NCBI GenBank assembly: GCA_017795105.1
Contig: CP051247.1
Span: 1,798,001 to 1,862,000, forward strand
Direction of reading: 5' to 3'
Length of the DNA stretch: 64,000 nt
Source of the DNA: Planctomycetaceae bacterium
GTDB lineage: Bacteria > Planctomycetota > Planctomycetia > Planctomycetales > Planctomycetaceae
The position numbers and the translations under genes are program-made. The notes under the pieces were generated by a model. It ran no database searches, had not been told where the DNA came from, and worked only from the letters and a program-made list of their open reading frames with translations. Positions 9,503 to 18,387 of the stretch are shown here, piece by piece (the first letter of the stretch is position 1; each line of letters begins with the position of its first letter).

Positions 9503-10024
9503 ATGCGTACTTTTCTGAGCGCCATGGCTGTTGCCATGCTGGTCGTTTCGGTGGCCGATACCGCCGAAGCTCGTCGTCGTTGCCGTACCCGCTGCTACAA
9601 GCCGTGCTACACGAGCTACAGCAGCTGCAACAACAGCTGTTACAACCGCTGCTACAAGAGTTCCTGCTATAGCTCTTGCTACAAGAGCTCCTGCTGCAGC
9701 AACAGCTGCTACAAGAGCTCCTGCTGTGGCGACAGCTGCGGAACGAGCTCCTGCTGCAGCACCAAGAGCTACTGCTCTGACTGCGGAAAGAGCTCCTGCG
9801 CCTGCGAAGTCAAAGGTTGCGACGCTTGTGGAACCGACGCCTGCAGCTGCGACAAGGGCAAAGGCAAGGATCACTACGGCGAAGACGCCCACAAGGGTGC
9901 CAAGGACGTGAAGAAGGACGACGGCAAGAAGAAGGCCAAGAAGGTTGTTGCCGGCGACGACAAAGCTGACAAGGCCGACAAGGCTGACGACAAGAAGAAG
10001 AACAAGAAGGGCGACAAGAAGTAA
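9503..10024 (+). CDS. secreted Cys-rich protein with Lys/Asp-rich tail
   Basis: 173 aa from ATG 9503, preceded by GGGAGA. The signal peptide MRTFLSAMAVAMLVVSVADT ends at TAEA. Residues about 25-110 form a Cys/Ser/Tyr/Lys repeat built of CYKSSC and SSCCSNSC-type units (more than 30 Cys). The unit is also repeated at DNA level (TACAAGAGCTCCTGCTG and variants). The C-terminal third is a charged tail (KGKGKDHYGEDAH, then DKADKADKADDKKKNKKGDKK-like). No family is recognised. The Cys content suggests disulphide cross-linking or metal binding outside the cytoplasm, perhaps in the cell envelope, but this is inference. A terminator follows at 10107. Confidence 0.8.
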   Translation: MRTFLSAMAVAMLVVSVADTAEARRRCRTRCYKPCYTSYSSCNNSCYNRCYKSSCYSSCYKSSCCSNSCYKSSCCGDSCGTSSCCSTKSYCSDCGKSSCACEVKGCDACGTDACSCDKGKGKDHYGEDAHKGAKDVKKDDGKKKAKKVVAGDDKADKADKADDKKKNKKGDKK

Positions 10025-10106
10025 GTCTCTGGAATTCATTCCAGAACGGACTTCCGTCCCACGGAACGAACGCGCTTTCGCGCTCATCCCGTGACCGTTC
10101 ATGAAG

Positions 10107-10143
10107 AAGCGGAACGCCTCCGGGTGTTCCGCTTTTTCTTTTT
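10107..10143 (+). terminator. rho-independent terminator after the Cys-rich gene
   Basis: Stem AAGCGGAAC / GTTCCGCTT (9 bp) with loop GCCTCCGGGT, followed directly by TTTCTTTTTG. It lies about 85 bp after the stop at 10024. Confidence 0.85.
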
Positions 10144-10251
10144 GCGCCCAGGACGCTCCTTCTCTTTGTTCTCGTTGAATCCGGTTATAATCGGGACTGA
10201 GTTTCGCTGACACTCATTCGTTTCGAACTCCTCTCCTCTCGGAGTCGCCCG

Positions 10252-11049
10252 ATGCAGTATACCGTCGACCAGACCTCCTTCTTTGTCGAAGATCGCGGAG
10301 CCGGCCAGCCGCTGCTCTTTGTTCATGGCTTTCCGCTCAACCATTCCATGTGGAAGGCCCAACTCGACTTCTTTGAGTCTGGATACCGAGTCATCGCTCC
10401 TGATCTTCGCGGATTCGGTTCATCGAAAGGAGCCGCTTCGGTCGTCACGATGCAGGACTATGCCGACGATCTGGCCGAGCTGCTCGACGAGATGAAGATT
10501 CACGAGCCGGTTACGTTTTGCGGGCTTTCCATGGGCGGCTACATCGCCTGGCAGTTTGCTGAACGCCACCCTCAGCGATTGAGCCGGCTGATTCTCAGCG
10601 ATACCAAAGCGACGGCGGATCCAGAGGCGGCTCGCCTGCAACGGCTCGAACTGGCCGACCGCGTCGAACGGGAAGGCTCCGACTTCTTCGTCGACACGAT
10701 GCTGAAGAAGATTTTCGCTCCGGCGACCTTTTCCTCCCAGCCCGAACTGATCGACACCTTTCGCAAACTGATCATCGAAACGGCCCCTCAAGCAATTGCG
10801 GGAGCATCCCGCGGCATGGCGGAACGCCCGGACTTCACCGAACGGGTCGGCGGAATCACGGTTCCGACCCTGCTCCTCTGCGGTTCCGACGATGCACTCA
10901 CGCCGCCGGATCAGATGGAACAACTGGCCGATATGATGTATCGCGCGAGCTTCCAGCTCATCCCGGGAGCCGGTCACATGGCTCCGGTCGAAAGTCCTCA
11001 AGCCGTGAATGAGGCCATCGCCCGTTTCCTCGCCGACAGCGACATGTGA
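10252..11049 (+). CDS. alpha/beta-fold hydrolase
   Basis: 265 aa. Typical small alpha/beta hydrolase: LLFVHGFPLNHSMW with the oxyanion HG near residue 24, RVIAPDLRGFGSS, nucleophile elbow CGLSMGG (Ser near 89), acid LLCGSDDALTPP (Asp near 210) and a catalytic His in GAGHMAPVE near 242. All triad residues are present. It resembles the 3-oxoadipate enol-lactonase/haloperoxidase-like groups, but the substrate cannot be read. It stands alone downstream of a terminator; GGAG precedes the ATG. Confidence 0.9.
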   Translation: MQYTVDQTSFFVEDRGAGQPLLFVHGFPLNHSMWKAQLDFFESGYRVIAPDLRGFGSSKGAASVVTMQDYADDLAELLDEMKIHEPVTFCGLSMGGYIAWQFAERHPQRLSRLILSDTKATADPEAARLQRLELADRVEREGSDFFVDTMLKKIFAPATFSSQPELIDTFRKLIIETAPQAIAGASRGMAERPDFTERVGGITVPTLLLCGSDDALTPPDQMEQLADMMYRASFQLIPGAGHMAPVESPQAVNEAIARFLADSDM

Positions 11050-11181
11050 TAAGCGTCTCCGACCGACCGTGAGCTCTGAACGCATCAGCCGATTGACATA
11101 GTTCTCGCCACATCCGAAGATGGCAGTAGCATTTGATGCACCACTCAGAAGATCCCGCCGCACAAACCTGGAAGTCTTGCC

Positions 11182-12090
11182 ATGAAAATCATCGATCCCC
11201 ACATTCACGTTTCCTCCCGCACCACCGACGATTACGAAGCCATGGCCGCCGCCGGCATTGTCGCGGTGATTGAACCGGCCTTCTGGATGGGACAGCCCCG
11301 GACCAGCGTTGGCACGTTTCAGGACTACTATTCCAGCCTGGTCGGCTTCGAACGCTTTCGAGCCGCTCAGTTCGGCATCCGGCATTACTGCACCATTGGC
11401 CTGAACTCCAAAGAGGCCAACAACGTGCCGCTGGCTGAGGAAGTGATGGAGATCCTGCCACTTTACCTGGCGAAAGAAGGCGTGGTCGCGGTCGGCGAGA
11501 TCGGCTTCGATGACATGACTGACGCCGAGGAACGCTTCCTTCGTGAACAGCTCGAACTCGCCAAAGAAGCGGACCTTCCCGTGATGATTCACACGCCGCA
11601 CCGCAATAAGAAGCAGGGCACGCTGCGGAGTATGGACATCATTGAAGAACACGGCATTCCTCCACACATGGCCGTCATTGACCACAACAACGAAGAGACC
11701 GTTCAGAGCGTGCTCGACCGGGGGTTCTGGGCCGCCTTCACCATTTATCCCAAAACCAAAATGGGGAACGAACGAATGGTCGAAGTTGTCCGTAAGTTTG
11801 GCTCGGACCGAATCATCGTCGATTCGTCCGCCGACTGGGGCGTTTCCGATCCGCTGGCCGTGCCGAAGACCGCTAAACTGATGATCGATCGCGGCATCCC
11901 CGAGAACGATGTTCACCTGACCTGTTACGGAAACGCCCTTGCCGCCTACGGTCAGAGTGGGCAGTTCAACGAAGAAGACTGGCTCAACCCGCCTCCGATC
12001 GATCAACGGACCCTTTTCTCCGGCAACAGCGTCCTCCGCGGCCAGGAACCTCGGGTCGACACACCCGACGCCAAAGAGTTAATCTCCTGA
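11182..12090 (+). CDS. TatD-like metal-dependent hydrolase (TIM barrel)
   Basis: 302 aa. MKIIDPHIHVSSRT carries the first metal-binding HxH motif. VAVGEIGFDDMT (Glu metal ligand), LPVMIHTPHRN (His) and VIDHNNEETV (His) follow, then IIVDSSADWG (Asp) near the C-terminus. This is the amidohydrolase-superfamily arrangement. The sequence differs from the classical TatD at 16663 and is closer to the TatD-like hydrolases found with the ebo cluster (EboB type), but no other ebo gene is nearby, so the substrate is open. GGAAG lies in front of the ATG. No operon partner is seen. Confidence 0.85.
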   Translation: MKIIDPHIHVSSRTTDDYEAMAAAGIVAVIEPAFWMGQPRTSVGTFQDYYSSLVGFERFRAAQFGIRHYCTIGLNSKEANNVPLAEEVMEILPLYLAKEGVVAVGEIGFDDMTDAEERFLREQLELAKEADLPVMIHTPHRNKKQGTLRSMDIIEEHGIPPHMAVIDHNNEETVQSVLDRGFWAAFTIYPKTKMGNERMVEVVRKFGSDRIIVDSSADWGVSDPLAVPKTAKLMIDRGIPENDVHLTCYGNALAAYGQSGQFNEEDWLNPPPIDQRTLFSGNSVLRGQEPRVDTPDAKELIS

Positions 12091-12372
12091 GTTGCAGGCG
12101 TTAAACGCTGGGCGTCAGGCGTTAGGATTCCCTAGGAGTCTGCGGGCTGCGATTGCCGAGGGTGCATTCTGTCGAGACACTGTCCGTAGCGGCGGCATCC
12201 TGTCGCCGATTGGATGTGGCTGTCAGTGATAAAGTGAAGCCAGTCTTCATTCCTCGGAATCGATGGCATCGCCGCCGGTCCCGACGTCCATCGCCTCAGT
12301 ATCTAAAAACAGAAGCGGCGGAGGGAAGCCGTCGTTACGAGTCCGGAGCAGTTCGTGTCGGCAGGGATGATC

Positions 12373-13194
12373 ATGGAAAGCGAAGTCCAGCAACAGGCTC
12401 GCCCGCAGCGAAAACTGCGGCTGTGGTTCGCGCTTCCGGTGCTGAGTCTGCTCGTGGTCATCGGAGCCGGCCTTCCCTGGGCAGCCGCCCAGTTTCAGCA
12501 GCCGGAACGATGGTCGCATCGCGTCGTTGAACAATACCCGCACGATTCCGATGCCTTCACGCAGGGGCTCATCGTTCACAACGGCTTGCTGATCGAAGGG
12601 ACCGGTCATTTCGGCAAGTCCCGACTGCAACAGATCGATCTGGCGACCGGCAAGGTCATCAAGTCGGTCGCATTGCCCGATCAGTACTTCGGGGAAGGCA
12701 TCGCGATCGCAAACGGCGAACTTTTTCAGCTCACCTGGAAGAACCGCGTCGCCTTTGTCTACAACCCCGACACGCTCGAGTACCTACGAACCGAACGCTA
12801 TTCCGGCCAGGGCTGGGGACTCACGTTCGACGGCCAGCATCTCATTATGAGCGACGGATCAGCGGTCCTTCGCTTTTACGATCCCAAGACCTTTCGCGTT
12901 GTCCGTCGGGTCACCGTGCACGACGGCCGAAGAACAATTGATAAGCTCAACGAACTCGAATTCATCGACGGCGAAGTCTGGGCAAACGTCTGGTACAGCG
13001 ACGAACTCGTGCGGATCGATCCCACCGACGGCCGCGTGCTTGGCTGGGTGAATCTCAAGGGACTCAAACCGCCCGGCCTGCTGCTCGACCGCGAAGCCGT
13101 CTACAATGGCATCGCCTGGAACAGCGAAGACCGCAGGCTGTTCGTCACCGGTAAAAACTGGCCGGTCCTGTATGAAATCGAATGCGTGGAATAA
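12373..13194 (+). CDS. glutaminyl-peptide cyclotransferase (plant/bacterial beta-propeller type)
   Basis: 273 aa from ATG 12373, chosen because AGGGA lies 6 nt upstream; GTG 12355 and ATG 12367 are alternatives. Converts N-terminal Gln of proteins to pyroglutamate. It has one N-terminal TM/signal anchor (LWFALPVLSLLVVIGAGL). The family signature HDSDAFTQGLIVHNGLLIEG follows, then FGEGIAIANGELFQLTWKN, GQGWGLTFDGQHLIMSDGS, LNELEFIDGEVWANVWYSD and a final NGIAWNSEDRRLFVTGKNWP. These match the five-bladed propeller QC family. It lies 21 bp before the tolQ-like gene and may be the first gene of that operon. Confidence 0.9.
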   Translation: MESEVQQQARPQRKLRLWFALPVLSLLVVIGAGLPWAAAQFQQPERWSHRVVEQYPHDSDAFTQGLIVHNGLLIEGTGHFGKSRLQQIDLATGKVIKSVALPDQYFGEGIAIANGELFQLTWKNRVAFVYNPDTLEYLRTERYSGQGWGLTFDGQHLIMSDGSAVLRFYDPKTFRVVRRVTVHDGRRTIDKLNELEFIDGEVWANVWYSDELVRIDPTDGRVLGWVNLKGLKPPGLLLDREAVYNGIAWNSEDRRLFVTGKNWPVLYEIECVE

Positions 13195-13215
13195 CGACAC
13201 AGCAAGGATGTTGCA

Positions 13216-13929
13216 TTGACTCTCACAGATGGACTTCTTCTCGCTCAGCAGGCCGCCGAGCCGAGCCTCGACTGGCAGCAACTCCTGCAGGCGGGCGGCT
13301 ACGTCGGCTACATCATCATCGGCCTGAGCGTCGTCATGGTCACGCTGATCATGCAGAACCTGCTCATGCTTCGCCGCGGCAACCTGATGCCCCTTTCAAT
13401 GGCAAGACAGGCTCATGAACTGATTACCGCCGGTCGCTTTCAGGAAGCCAATCAACTCTGTCGCGACAAGCCCTGCTTCCTCGGCGACATGATTCAGGCG
13501 GGACTCACCGAAACCGAACTTGGCTACGCCCAGATCGAAAAGGCACTTGAAGATGCCAGTGCAGAGCACTCCGCCCGGATGATGCGAAAGGTCGAATATC
13601 TCAACGTCATCGGCACCCTGGCTCCGATGCTCGGACTGCTCGGCACCGTCTGGGGGATGATTCAGGCCTTCCTTGAGTTTCAGTCGCAGGCGAGCCCTTC
13701 CGTTTCCGAGTTCGCTCCGGGCATCTCTCACGCTCTCGTCACCACACTGATGGGACTGAGCGTCGCCATTCCCGCGCTCGGCTGTTTTGCCTTGCTGCGA
13801 AACCGCGTCGATGAGATGGTCTTTGAAACTTCGCTGATGGCCGAGCAGGTCTTCTCCGGTTACCGCCGCGTCCGCACGAAACGGAAAGCTCCGGCAGCCG
13901 CTCCGATGGCCTCGAAAGGCGACGCATGA
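13216..13929 (+). CDS. MotA/TolQ/ExbB proton-channel family protein
   Basis: 237 aa from a TTG at 13216, supported by AAGGA at 13203-13207; an ATG at 13208 runs into a stop at once. Inner-membrane proton channel subunit. TM1 is GYVGYIIIGLSVVMVTLIMQNLLML. The conserved core is VEYLNVIGTLAPMLGLLGTV near residues 119-138. TM3 is HALVTTLMGLSVAIPALGCFALL. It overlaps the following ExbD gene by four bases (ATGA). With two ExbD/TolR proteins it forms a complete proton-motive-force motor, as in Tol-Pal or TonB energising systems; the partner (TonB/TolA) is not in the window. Confidence 0.93.
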   Translation: MTLTDGLLLAQQAAEPSLDWQQLLQAGGYVGYIIIGLSVVMVTLIMQNLLMLRRGNLMPLSMARQAHELITAGRFQEANQLCRDKPCFLGDMIQAGLTETELGYAQIEKALEDASAEHSARMMRKVEYLNVIGTLAPMLGLLGTVWGMIQAFLEFQSQASPSVSEFAPGISHALVTTLMGLSVAIPALGCFALLRNRVDEMVFETSLMAEQVFSGYRRVRTKRKAPAAAPMASKGDA

Positions 13930-14357
13930 AGCCGGCCACCGCTCCCCGCTCCCGTTCGCTGCGGTTCGCGATTACGCCGATGATCGACATCGTCTTTCTG
14001 CTGATCATCTTCTTCCTGGTCGCGACGCACTTCGTGAAAAGTGAAACGCTGGAGCCGGTCGAACTGCCGGAAGCGAGCCAGGCCGAGGATCCCGAAGCCA
14101 GTTCACCGCATCGCATGACGATCACCATTCGCGAAGACGGCTCCTATATCCTCAACGGCCGGACGCTCGAATGGCTCGAACTGGAATCGATCCTCCTTCA
14201 GGTCGAGAAACCACGCGAGCAGGACGCTGAACTCGAAGTCCGATTGCGGGGCGATGCCCGAGCCGAATATCGATACATCAAGCCGATTCTCGAAGCCTGC
14301 GCGAAAGCCAACCTGACGAAAGTCGGCTTCACCGTCCTCCCCGGCGGAGGAGAGTAA
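13926..14357 (+). CDS. biopolymer transporter ExbD/TolR family protein (first copy)
   Basis: 143 aa. One TM helix near the N-terminus with the proton-carrying Asp in the family motif ITPMIDIVFLLIIFFLVATH, then a periplasmic domain (MTITIREDGSYILNGR, EVRLRGDARAEYRYIKPILEACAKANLTKVGFTV) typical of ExbD/TolR. Translationally coupled to the tolQ-like gene by an ATGA overlap. Together with the next gene it gives the motor two non-identical ExbD subunits, as in some TonB systems. Confidence 0.93.
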   Translation: MKPATAPRSRSLRFAITPMIDIVFLLIIFFLVATHFVKSETLEPVELPEASQAEDPEASSPHRMTITIREDGSYILNGRTLEWLELESILLQVEKPREQDAELEVRLRGDARAEYRYIKPILEACAKANLTKVGFTVLPGGGE

Positions 14358-14359
14358 CA

Positions 14360-14827
14360 ATGCGTATCCGTTCCGTAATCGGAGTCGATCGGGATCTCAA
14401 CGACAGTCAGACGATGACGCCGATGATCGACATCGTCTTCCTGCTGCTGGTCTTCTTCGTCTGCGTGGCAACCGATCAGGTCGTCGAAATGTCGCTGCCA
14501 ACCGAACTGGCCAGTGGCGATGTCTCTGCCCAGGAAGCGAAACCGCAGGACTCATGGGTCACCGAGATCCGTCTGCACCTCTACCGGGGCCCGGGCGATT
14601 CGGGCACGGTCGTCGAAATGAACAGCCGGATTTTGACCTCATTTCCGGAAGTGAAGTCGACGCTTCAGGCCCTCGCCGATGTGTCCCGCGAAAGCCCGGT
14701 CCTGCTCAATGTCGAAGACGACGTCCCGCTCGGCGATGTCGTGCAGGTCTACGATTCCTGCCGCTCGGCTGAGTTCGAACTGATCAACTTCGTAATGGAC
14801 CGCCCGGCGGCCAAGTACGGTTTGTAG
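14360..14827 (+). CDS. biopolymer transporter ExbD/TolR family protein (second copy)
   Basis: 155 aa. TM motif MTPMIDIVFLLLVFFVCVAT with the conserved Asp, then a periplasmic domain less like the first copy. Starts two bases after the previous stop, with GGAGGAGAG inside the end of the upstream gene as ribosome-binding site. It completes the TolQ-ExbD-ExbD operon. It has lost the N-terminal basic cluster seen in the first copy, which suggests specialisation rather than a recent duplicate. Confidence 0.92.
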   Translation: MRIRSVIGVDRDLNDSQTMTPMIDIVFLLLVFFVCVATDQVVEMSLPTELASGDVSAQEAKPQDSWVTEIRLHLYRGPGDSGTVVEMNSRILTSFPEVKSTLQALADVSRESPVLLNVEDDVPLGDVVQVYDSCRSAEFELINFVMDRPAAKYGL

Positions 14828-14871
14828 AAGCCGCTCCCGTACGATCACATCTCGAACCACCTCGAAATCGA

Positions 14872-15153
14872 ATGAACGTGGCCATGGGCCGAATTGCACT
14901 CAAAGTGGTCCCCTCCTCATCTCGCGATCAGATTGTCGGCTGGCTCGGGGAAAGCTTGAAAATCAAGGTGCAGGCTCCACCCGAGAAAGGCAAAGCGAAT
15001 GCAGCCGTCATCGCCCTACTCGCGCGGACGCTCCAGCGTGACAAGACCTACCTGACGATCGTCAGTGGTGAATCGTCTCCCAACAAAATGATCGAGATTA
15101 CGGGCTGCACGGACGCTGAACTCCGCCAGCAGCTCGATAAACTCACGAGCTAA
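14872..15153 (+). CDS. DUF167/YggU family protein
   Basis: 93 aa; a second possible start is ATG 14884. The segment LKVVPSSSRDQIVGWLGESLKIKVQAPPEKGKANAAVIALLARTL is the YggU/DUF167 signature, with PPEKGKAN in the middle, followed by IVSGESSPNKMIEI. A small conserved protein with no firm function. Its end lies 35 bp from the convergent asnS gene. Confidence 0.9.
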   Translation: MNVAMGRIALKVVPSSSRDQIVGWLGESLKIKVQAPPEKGKANAAVIALLARTLQRDKTYLTIVSGESSPNKMIEITGCTDAELRQQLDKLTS

Positions 15154-15188
15154 TATGTTCGGTTCAACCGACGGAAAAACCGCCTCGC

Positions 15189-16574
15189 CTAGAACTCCGC
15201 GTTCTTCGGCGTTCTGGGGAACGGGATGCAGTCGCGGATGTTCTGCATGCCGGTCAGCAGCTGAATCAGGCGTTCGAAGCCGAGGCCGAAACCGGCGTGC
15301 GGGACCGTGCCGAAGCGGCGGAGATCGAGATACCACCAGTAGTCTTCGGGATCCAGGTCGCATTCCTTCATGCGGGCTTCGAGAACATCGAGCCGCTCTT
15401 CCCGTTGGCTGCCGCCGATGATCTCGCCGATTCGCGGAACCAGCACATCCATCGCCCGCACGGTTTTGCCATCGTCGTTGCAACGCATGTAGAACGGTTT
15501 GATCGTCCGCGGGTAGTCGAACAGGATGATTGGCTTCTTGAAGTGCTCTTCGGTCAGATAGCGTTCGTGCTCCGACTGCAGATCGTGTCCCCACTGAACC
15601 GGGAACTCCCATTTGCGGTCCGCCTTTTCGAGGATCTCCACGGCCGTGGTATAGGGAATTCGTTCGAAGTCGTGGTCGACGATATTCTTGAGCGTTTCGA
15701 GAACCGTCTTTTCGATTCGCAGGTTGAAGAACTCCATGTCCTCGGCACAGGTTTCAAGCACATGAGAGATCACGTACTTGATGAACTCTTCGGCCAGTTC
15801 CATATTGGCCTGCAGATCGAAGAACGGGATCTCCGGTTCAACCATCCAGAACTCGGCCAGGTGCCGCGTCGTGTTCGAATTCTCTGCTCGGAAAGTCGGC
15901 CCGAAGGTGTAACAGGGGCCGGTGGACGTCGCATAGATCTCGGCTTCGAGCTGGCCGCTCACCGTCAAAGACGCCGCCTTGCCGAAGAAGTCCTGCGCGT
16001 AATCGATCTCGGTTTGAATCTGCGCGATGCGAGCCAGATCGAGCGTGGTCACGCGGAACATCTGCCCGGCACCTTCGCAGTCGCTGGTGGTGATGATCGG
16101 CGTATGCACGTAGAGAAAATGCCGACTCTGGAAGAAGTTGTGAATCGCAGCTGAGGCGGCATTGCGAACGCGGGCAATCGCTCCGAACGTGTTCGAACGC
16201 GGACGCAGATGGGCGATCTCGCGGAGATACTCGAACGTGTGCCGCTTCTTTTGGAGGGGATACGTTTCGGGATCCGCCGAGCCGAGGACGACAATCTTCG
16301 TCGCATGCAGTTCGACCCGCTGTCCCTTGCCGGGCGATTCCTTGAGCTCGCCGGTCACTTCGAGCGAAGCCCCGGTCGTGATGTGCTTCTGCTGTTCTTC
16401 GAAGCCTTCGGTGGTCCCTTCCACGATGACTTGCAGGTTGCCCAGACAGCTGCCATCGTTGAGTTCAATGAAGGACAACCCCTGCTTGGAATCGCGGCGG
16501 GTGCGGACCCAGCCATGCAGCGTGAGAGTCTGTCCCGGTTCGAGGACATCGCGAACGTCTTTAATGCGGGCCAC
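15189..16574 (-). CDS. asnS: asparagine--tRNA ligase
   Basis: 461 aa. Charges tRNA-Asn. N-terminal OB-fold anticodon-binding domain (LTLHGWVRTRRDSKQGLSFIELNDGS, residues 15-40, and a GTTEGFEEQQ insertion). The class II core has motif 1 (SRHFLYVHTPIITTSDCEGAGQMFRV), motif 2 (YTFGPTFRAENSNTTRHLAEFWMVEPE) and motif 3 (GFGLGFERLIQLLTG). The residues around SNTTRH and the overall length fit AsnRS rather than AspRS. It follows tatD on the same strand after 88 bp. The start fits the N-terminal sequence MARIKDVRDVLEPG. Confidence 0.96.
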   Translation of the reverse strand: MARIKDVRDVLEPGQTLTLHGWVRTRRDSKQGLSFIELNDGSCLGNLQVIVEGTTEGFEEQQKHITTGASLEVTGELKESPGKGQRVELHATKIVVLGSADPETYPLQKKRHTFEYLREIAHLRPRSNTFGAIARVRNAASAAIHNFFQSRHFLYVHTPIITTSDCEGAGQMFRVTTLDLARIAQIQTEIDYAQDFFGKAASLTVSGQLEAEIYATSTGPCYTFGPTFRAENSNTTRHLAEFWMVEPEIPFFDLQANMELAEEFIKYVISHVLETCAEDMEFFNLRIEKTVLETLKNIVDHDFERIPYTTAVEILEKADRKWEFPVQWGHDLQSEHERYLTEEHFKKPIILFDYPRTIKPFYMRCNDDGKTVRAMDVLVPRIGEIIGGSQREERLDVLEARMKECDLDPEDYWWYLDLRRFGTVPHAGFGLGFERLIQLLTGMQNIRDCIPFPRTPKNAEF

Positions 16575-16662
16575 AATCTTCCTCCGTGTGTTCTGTTTTC
16601 CGCCGTGCGGGAGTCAACTCGTGTAGAACGGACCTGCCACCCGATTTGTTCCGTATCGAGAG

Positions 16663-17451
16663 TTACCCGTCGATCTTCAGAAACCGGCGGGCGTTGGCCG
16701 TGGTCAGTTCACACACGTCGTTATAGCTGACGCCCAGCGTTTCTGCGAGTACTTCCGCGGTGTGCTTCACATACGCGGGCTGGTTTCGCTTGCCTCGGTA
16801 GGGCATGGGAGCCAGATAGGGAGCATCGGTTTCGACGAGCAGCCGATCGTGCGGCACCGTCGCCGCGAGTTCCCGCAGTTCGATGTTCCGCTTGAAGGTC
16901 AGCATGCCGGAGAATGAGATCATCATCCCCCAGTCGAGGCAGCGGCGAGCGGTTTCGGCCGAGCCGCAGAAAGAGTGCATCACCCCGTTGAGCGGCCCCT
17001 GTTTCGCGTCTTCTTCGAGAACAGCCAGCACGTCGTCTTCCGCATCGCGACAATGAACGATGAACGGCTTGCCAAGTGCCCTGCTCAGTTCGAGATGCCG
17101 ACGGAAGTAGTCGATCTGATCCTCGATCGGAGTTTCCTTCCAGTACCGGTCGAGCCCCGTTTCCCCGACCGCTTTCACCAGATCGTCTTCGGCCAGCTTC
17201 GTAATCTGGTCCCAGTCCGAGGGCCCGGCCTGACTGACATAATTCGGGTGAATTCCGACCGCGGCATGAATCTCCGCGTGCTTTCGAGCCAGTTCAATGG
17301 ACGCCCTGCTGCTCTCGACCGTGGTGCCAATCGTGAGAACGCCAATCACGCCATTCTCGCGGCAGTTGCCGAGAAGTTGATTGAGTTCGCCAGCAAGAGA
17401 CGGCTCGTCGAAATGGGCGTGACTGTCGATAAGTGGCGGAAGAGCTTGCAT
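16663..17451 (-). CDS. tatD: TatD family deoxyribonuclease
   Basis: 262 aa, the usual length. Metal-dependent 3'-5' DNase/amidohydrolase. Seen: LIDSHAHFDEP (HxH metal ligands, residues 9-11), AAVGIHPNYV, AVGETGLDRYW (Glu ligand), KPFIVHCRDAEDDV (His), GVMHSFCGSAE (His), LLVETDAPYLAPMPYRGKRN (Asp and the conserved PYRGKRNQP end). All five metal-ligand positions are present. Probably transcribed with asnS. Confidence 0.95.
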   Translation of the reverse strand: MQALPPLIDSHAHFDEPSLAGELNQLLGNCRENGVIGVLTIGTTVESSRASIELARKHAEIHAAVGIHPNYVSQAGPSDWDQITKLAEDDLVKAVGETGLDRYWKETPIEDQIDYFRRHLELSRALGKPFIVHCRDAEDDVLAVLEEDAKQGPLNGVMHSFCGSAETARRCLDWGMMISFSGMLTFKRNIELRELAATVPHDRLLVETDAPYLAPMPYRGKRNQPAYVKHTAEVLAETLGVSYNDVCELTTANARRFLKIDG

Positions 17452-17556
17452 GGCGGAAGGAGAGCGTTTCTGTGGGGCGGACGAGGAAGGTTGAGTTTGA
17501 ACGGAAGCGTAGTCGACGCTTCCAGAGGTGGCAATGGCTCGTCAATTCGGCGGATC

Positions 17557-17829
17557 TCAGCCGAACAGCAATTCTGTCCACCAGTCGCGGAGGATGCTTC
17601 GCAGAATGCGAAGAAACAACCAGTTCTCCGAGATCTTGACCACCGGATAATAGAACAGGCGGTAGAACGTCGTCGGAAATGTCCACGGGCTCTGACTGAC
17701 GACCGCTCGTGCAACCGGTTCAGAAAGCACGTAAATCGCCAGCGCCAGCGTGCCATAAAAGAAGCGAAGCGGAAGGTCGTCGGCCCAGCTGCGATGTTCC
17801 GGTTCCTGAGCTGTCCGCGCCGTCGTCAT
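17557..17829 (-). CDS. small hypothetical membrane protein
   Basis: About 90 aa from ATG 17829; longer starts up to 17877 are possible. The hydrophilic N-terminus is followed by one clear hydrophobic segment (RFFYGTLALAIYVLSEPVA) and an amphipathic aromatic C-terminal half (TFYRLFYYPVVKISENWLFL) ending WWTELLFG. No family is recognised. It lies upstream of tatD on the same strand with a 105-bp gap. Confidence 0.6.
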   Translation of the reverse strand: MTTARTAQEPEHRSWADDLPLRFFYGTLALAIYVLSEPVARAVVSQSPWTFPTTFYRLFYYPVVKISENWLFLRILRSILRDWWTELLFG

Positions 17830-18068
17830 TTCTGAAACTCTCGACCAGGGCGTCCCGGCTAGAATCGAAGCGTACACAACCGCTTCTGCTCAACACTTAC
17901 CGGCTCCCCCTCCACTCCAATCTTACCACGGTCGGAGTGCAGAGCGTACCCGTAGAATCTCACCGAAGAAGCAGGCCGCCGCCAGTCGCCCGGATGAGCG
18001 GACACGACTTCTCTTAGCGATCTTTGCGAGCACGACTTCCGAAGCCGACACGATCGCACCGCGCACAG

Positions 18069-18100
18069 AAAAAGCCTCTGGAAAAATCCAGAGGCTTTTT
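18069..18100 (-). terminator. bidirectional rho-independent terminator downstream of tRNA-Asp
   Basis: Perfect 13-bp palindrome AAAAAGCCTCTGG / CCAGAGGCTTTTT with loop AAAAAT. It ends in a T run on either strand and lies 25 bp past the 3' end of the tRNA gene on the minus strand. Confidence 0.9.
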
Positions 18101-18122
18101 GAAAAAAGTCACCAGGTGACCT

Positions 18123-18200
<78 letters not shown>

Positions 18201-18387
18201 GTGGCAACGAACGCATCTTAGCTGATCGTCTCAGGTAGTCAATTAAGTCGGCCAAATTTCGAATCGACTTGATTGATTTTCCTCAATCAGACACAGTAAT
18301 CGCATCAGACGACCCTCTCTCCGTCGTCGCAATTCCCTCACCAGCAACCGTTTGCGAAGCGGTCCTCCATTTCAGGAGATTCGTGGC

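Noticed and set aside
10420..12006. A 528-codon open frame on the minus strand
   Set aside because: It is antisense to the alpha/beta hydrolase and the TatD-like gene and has an unnatural composition.
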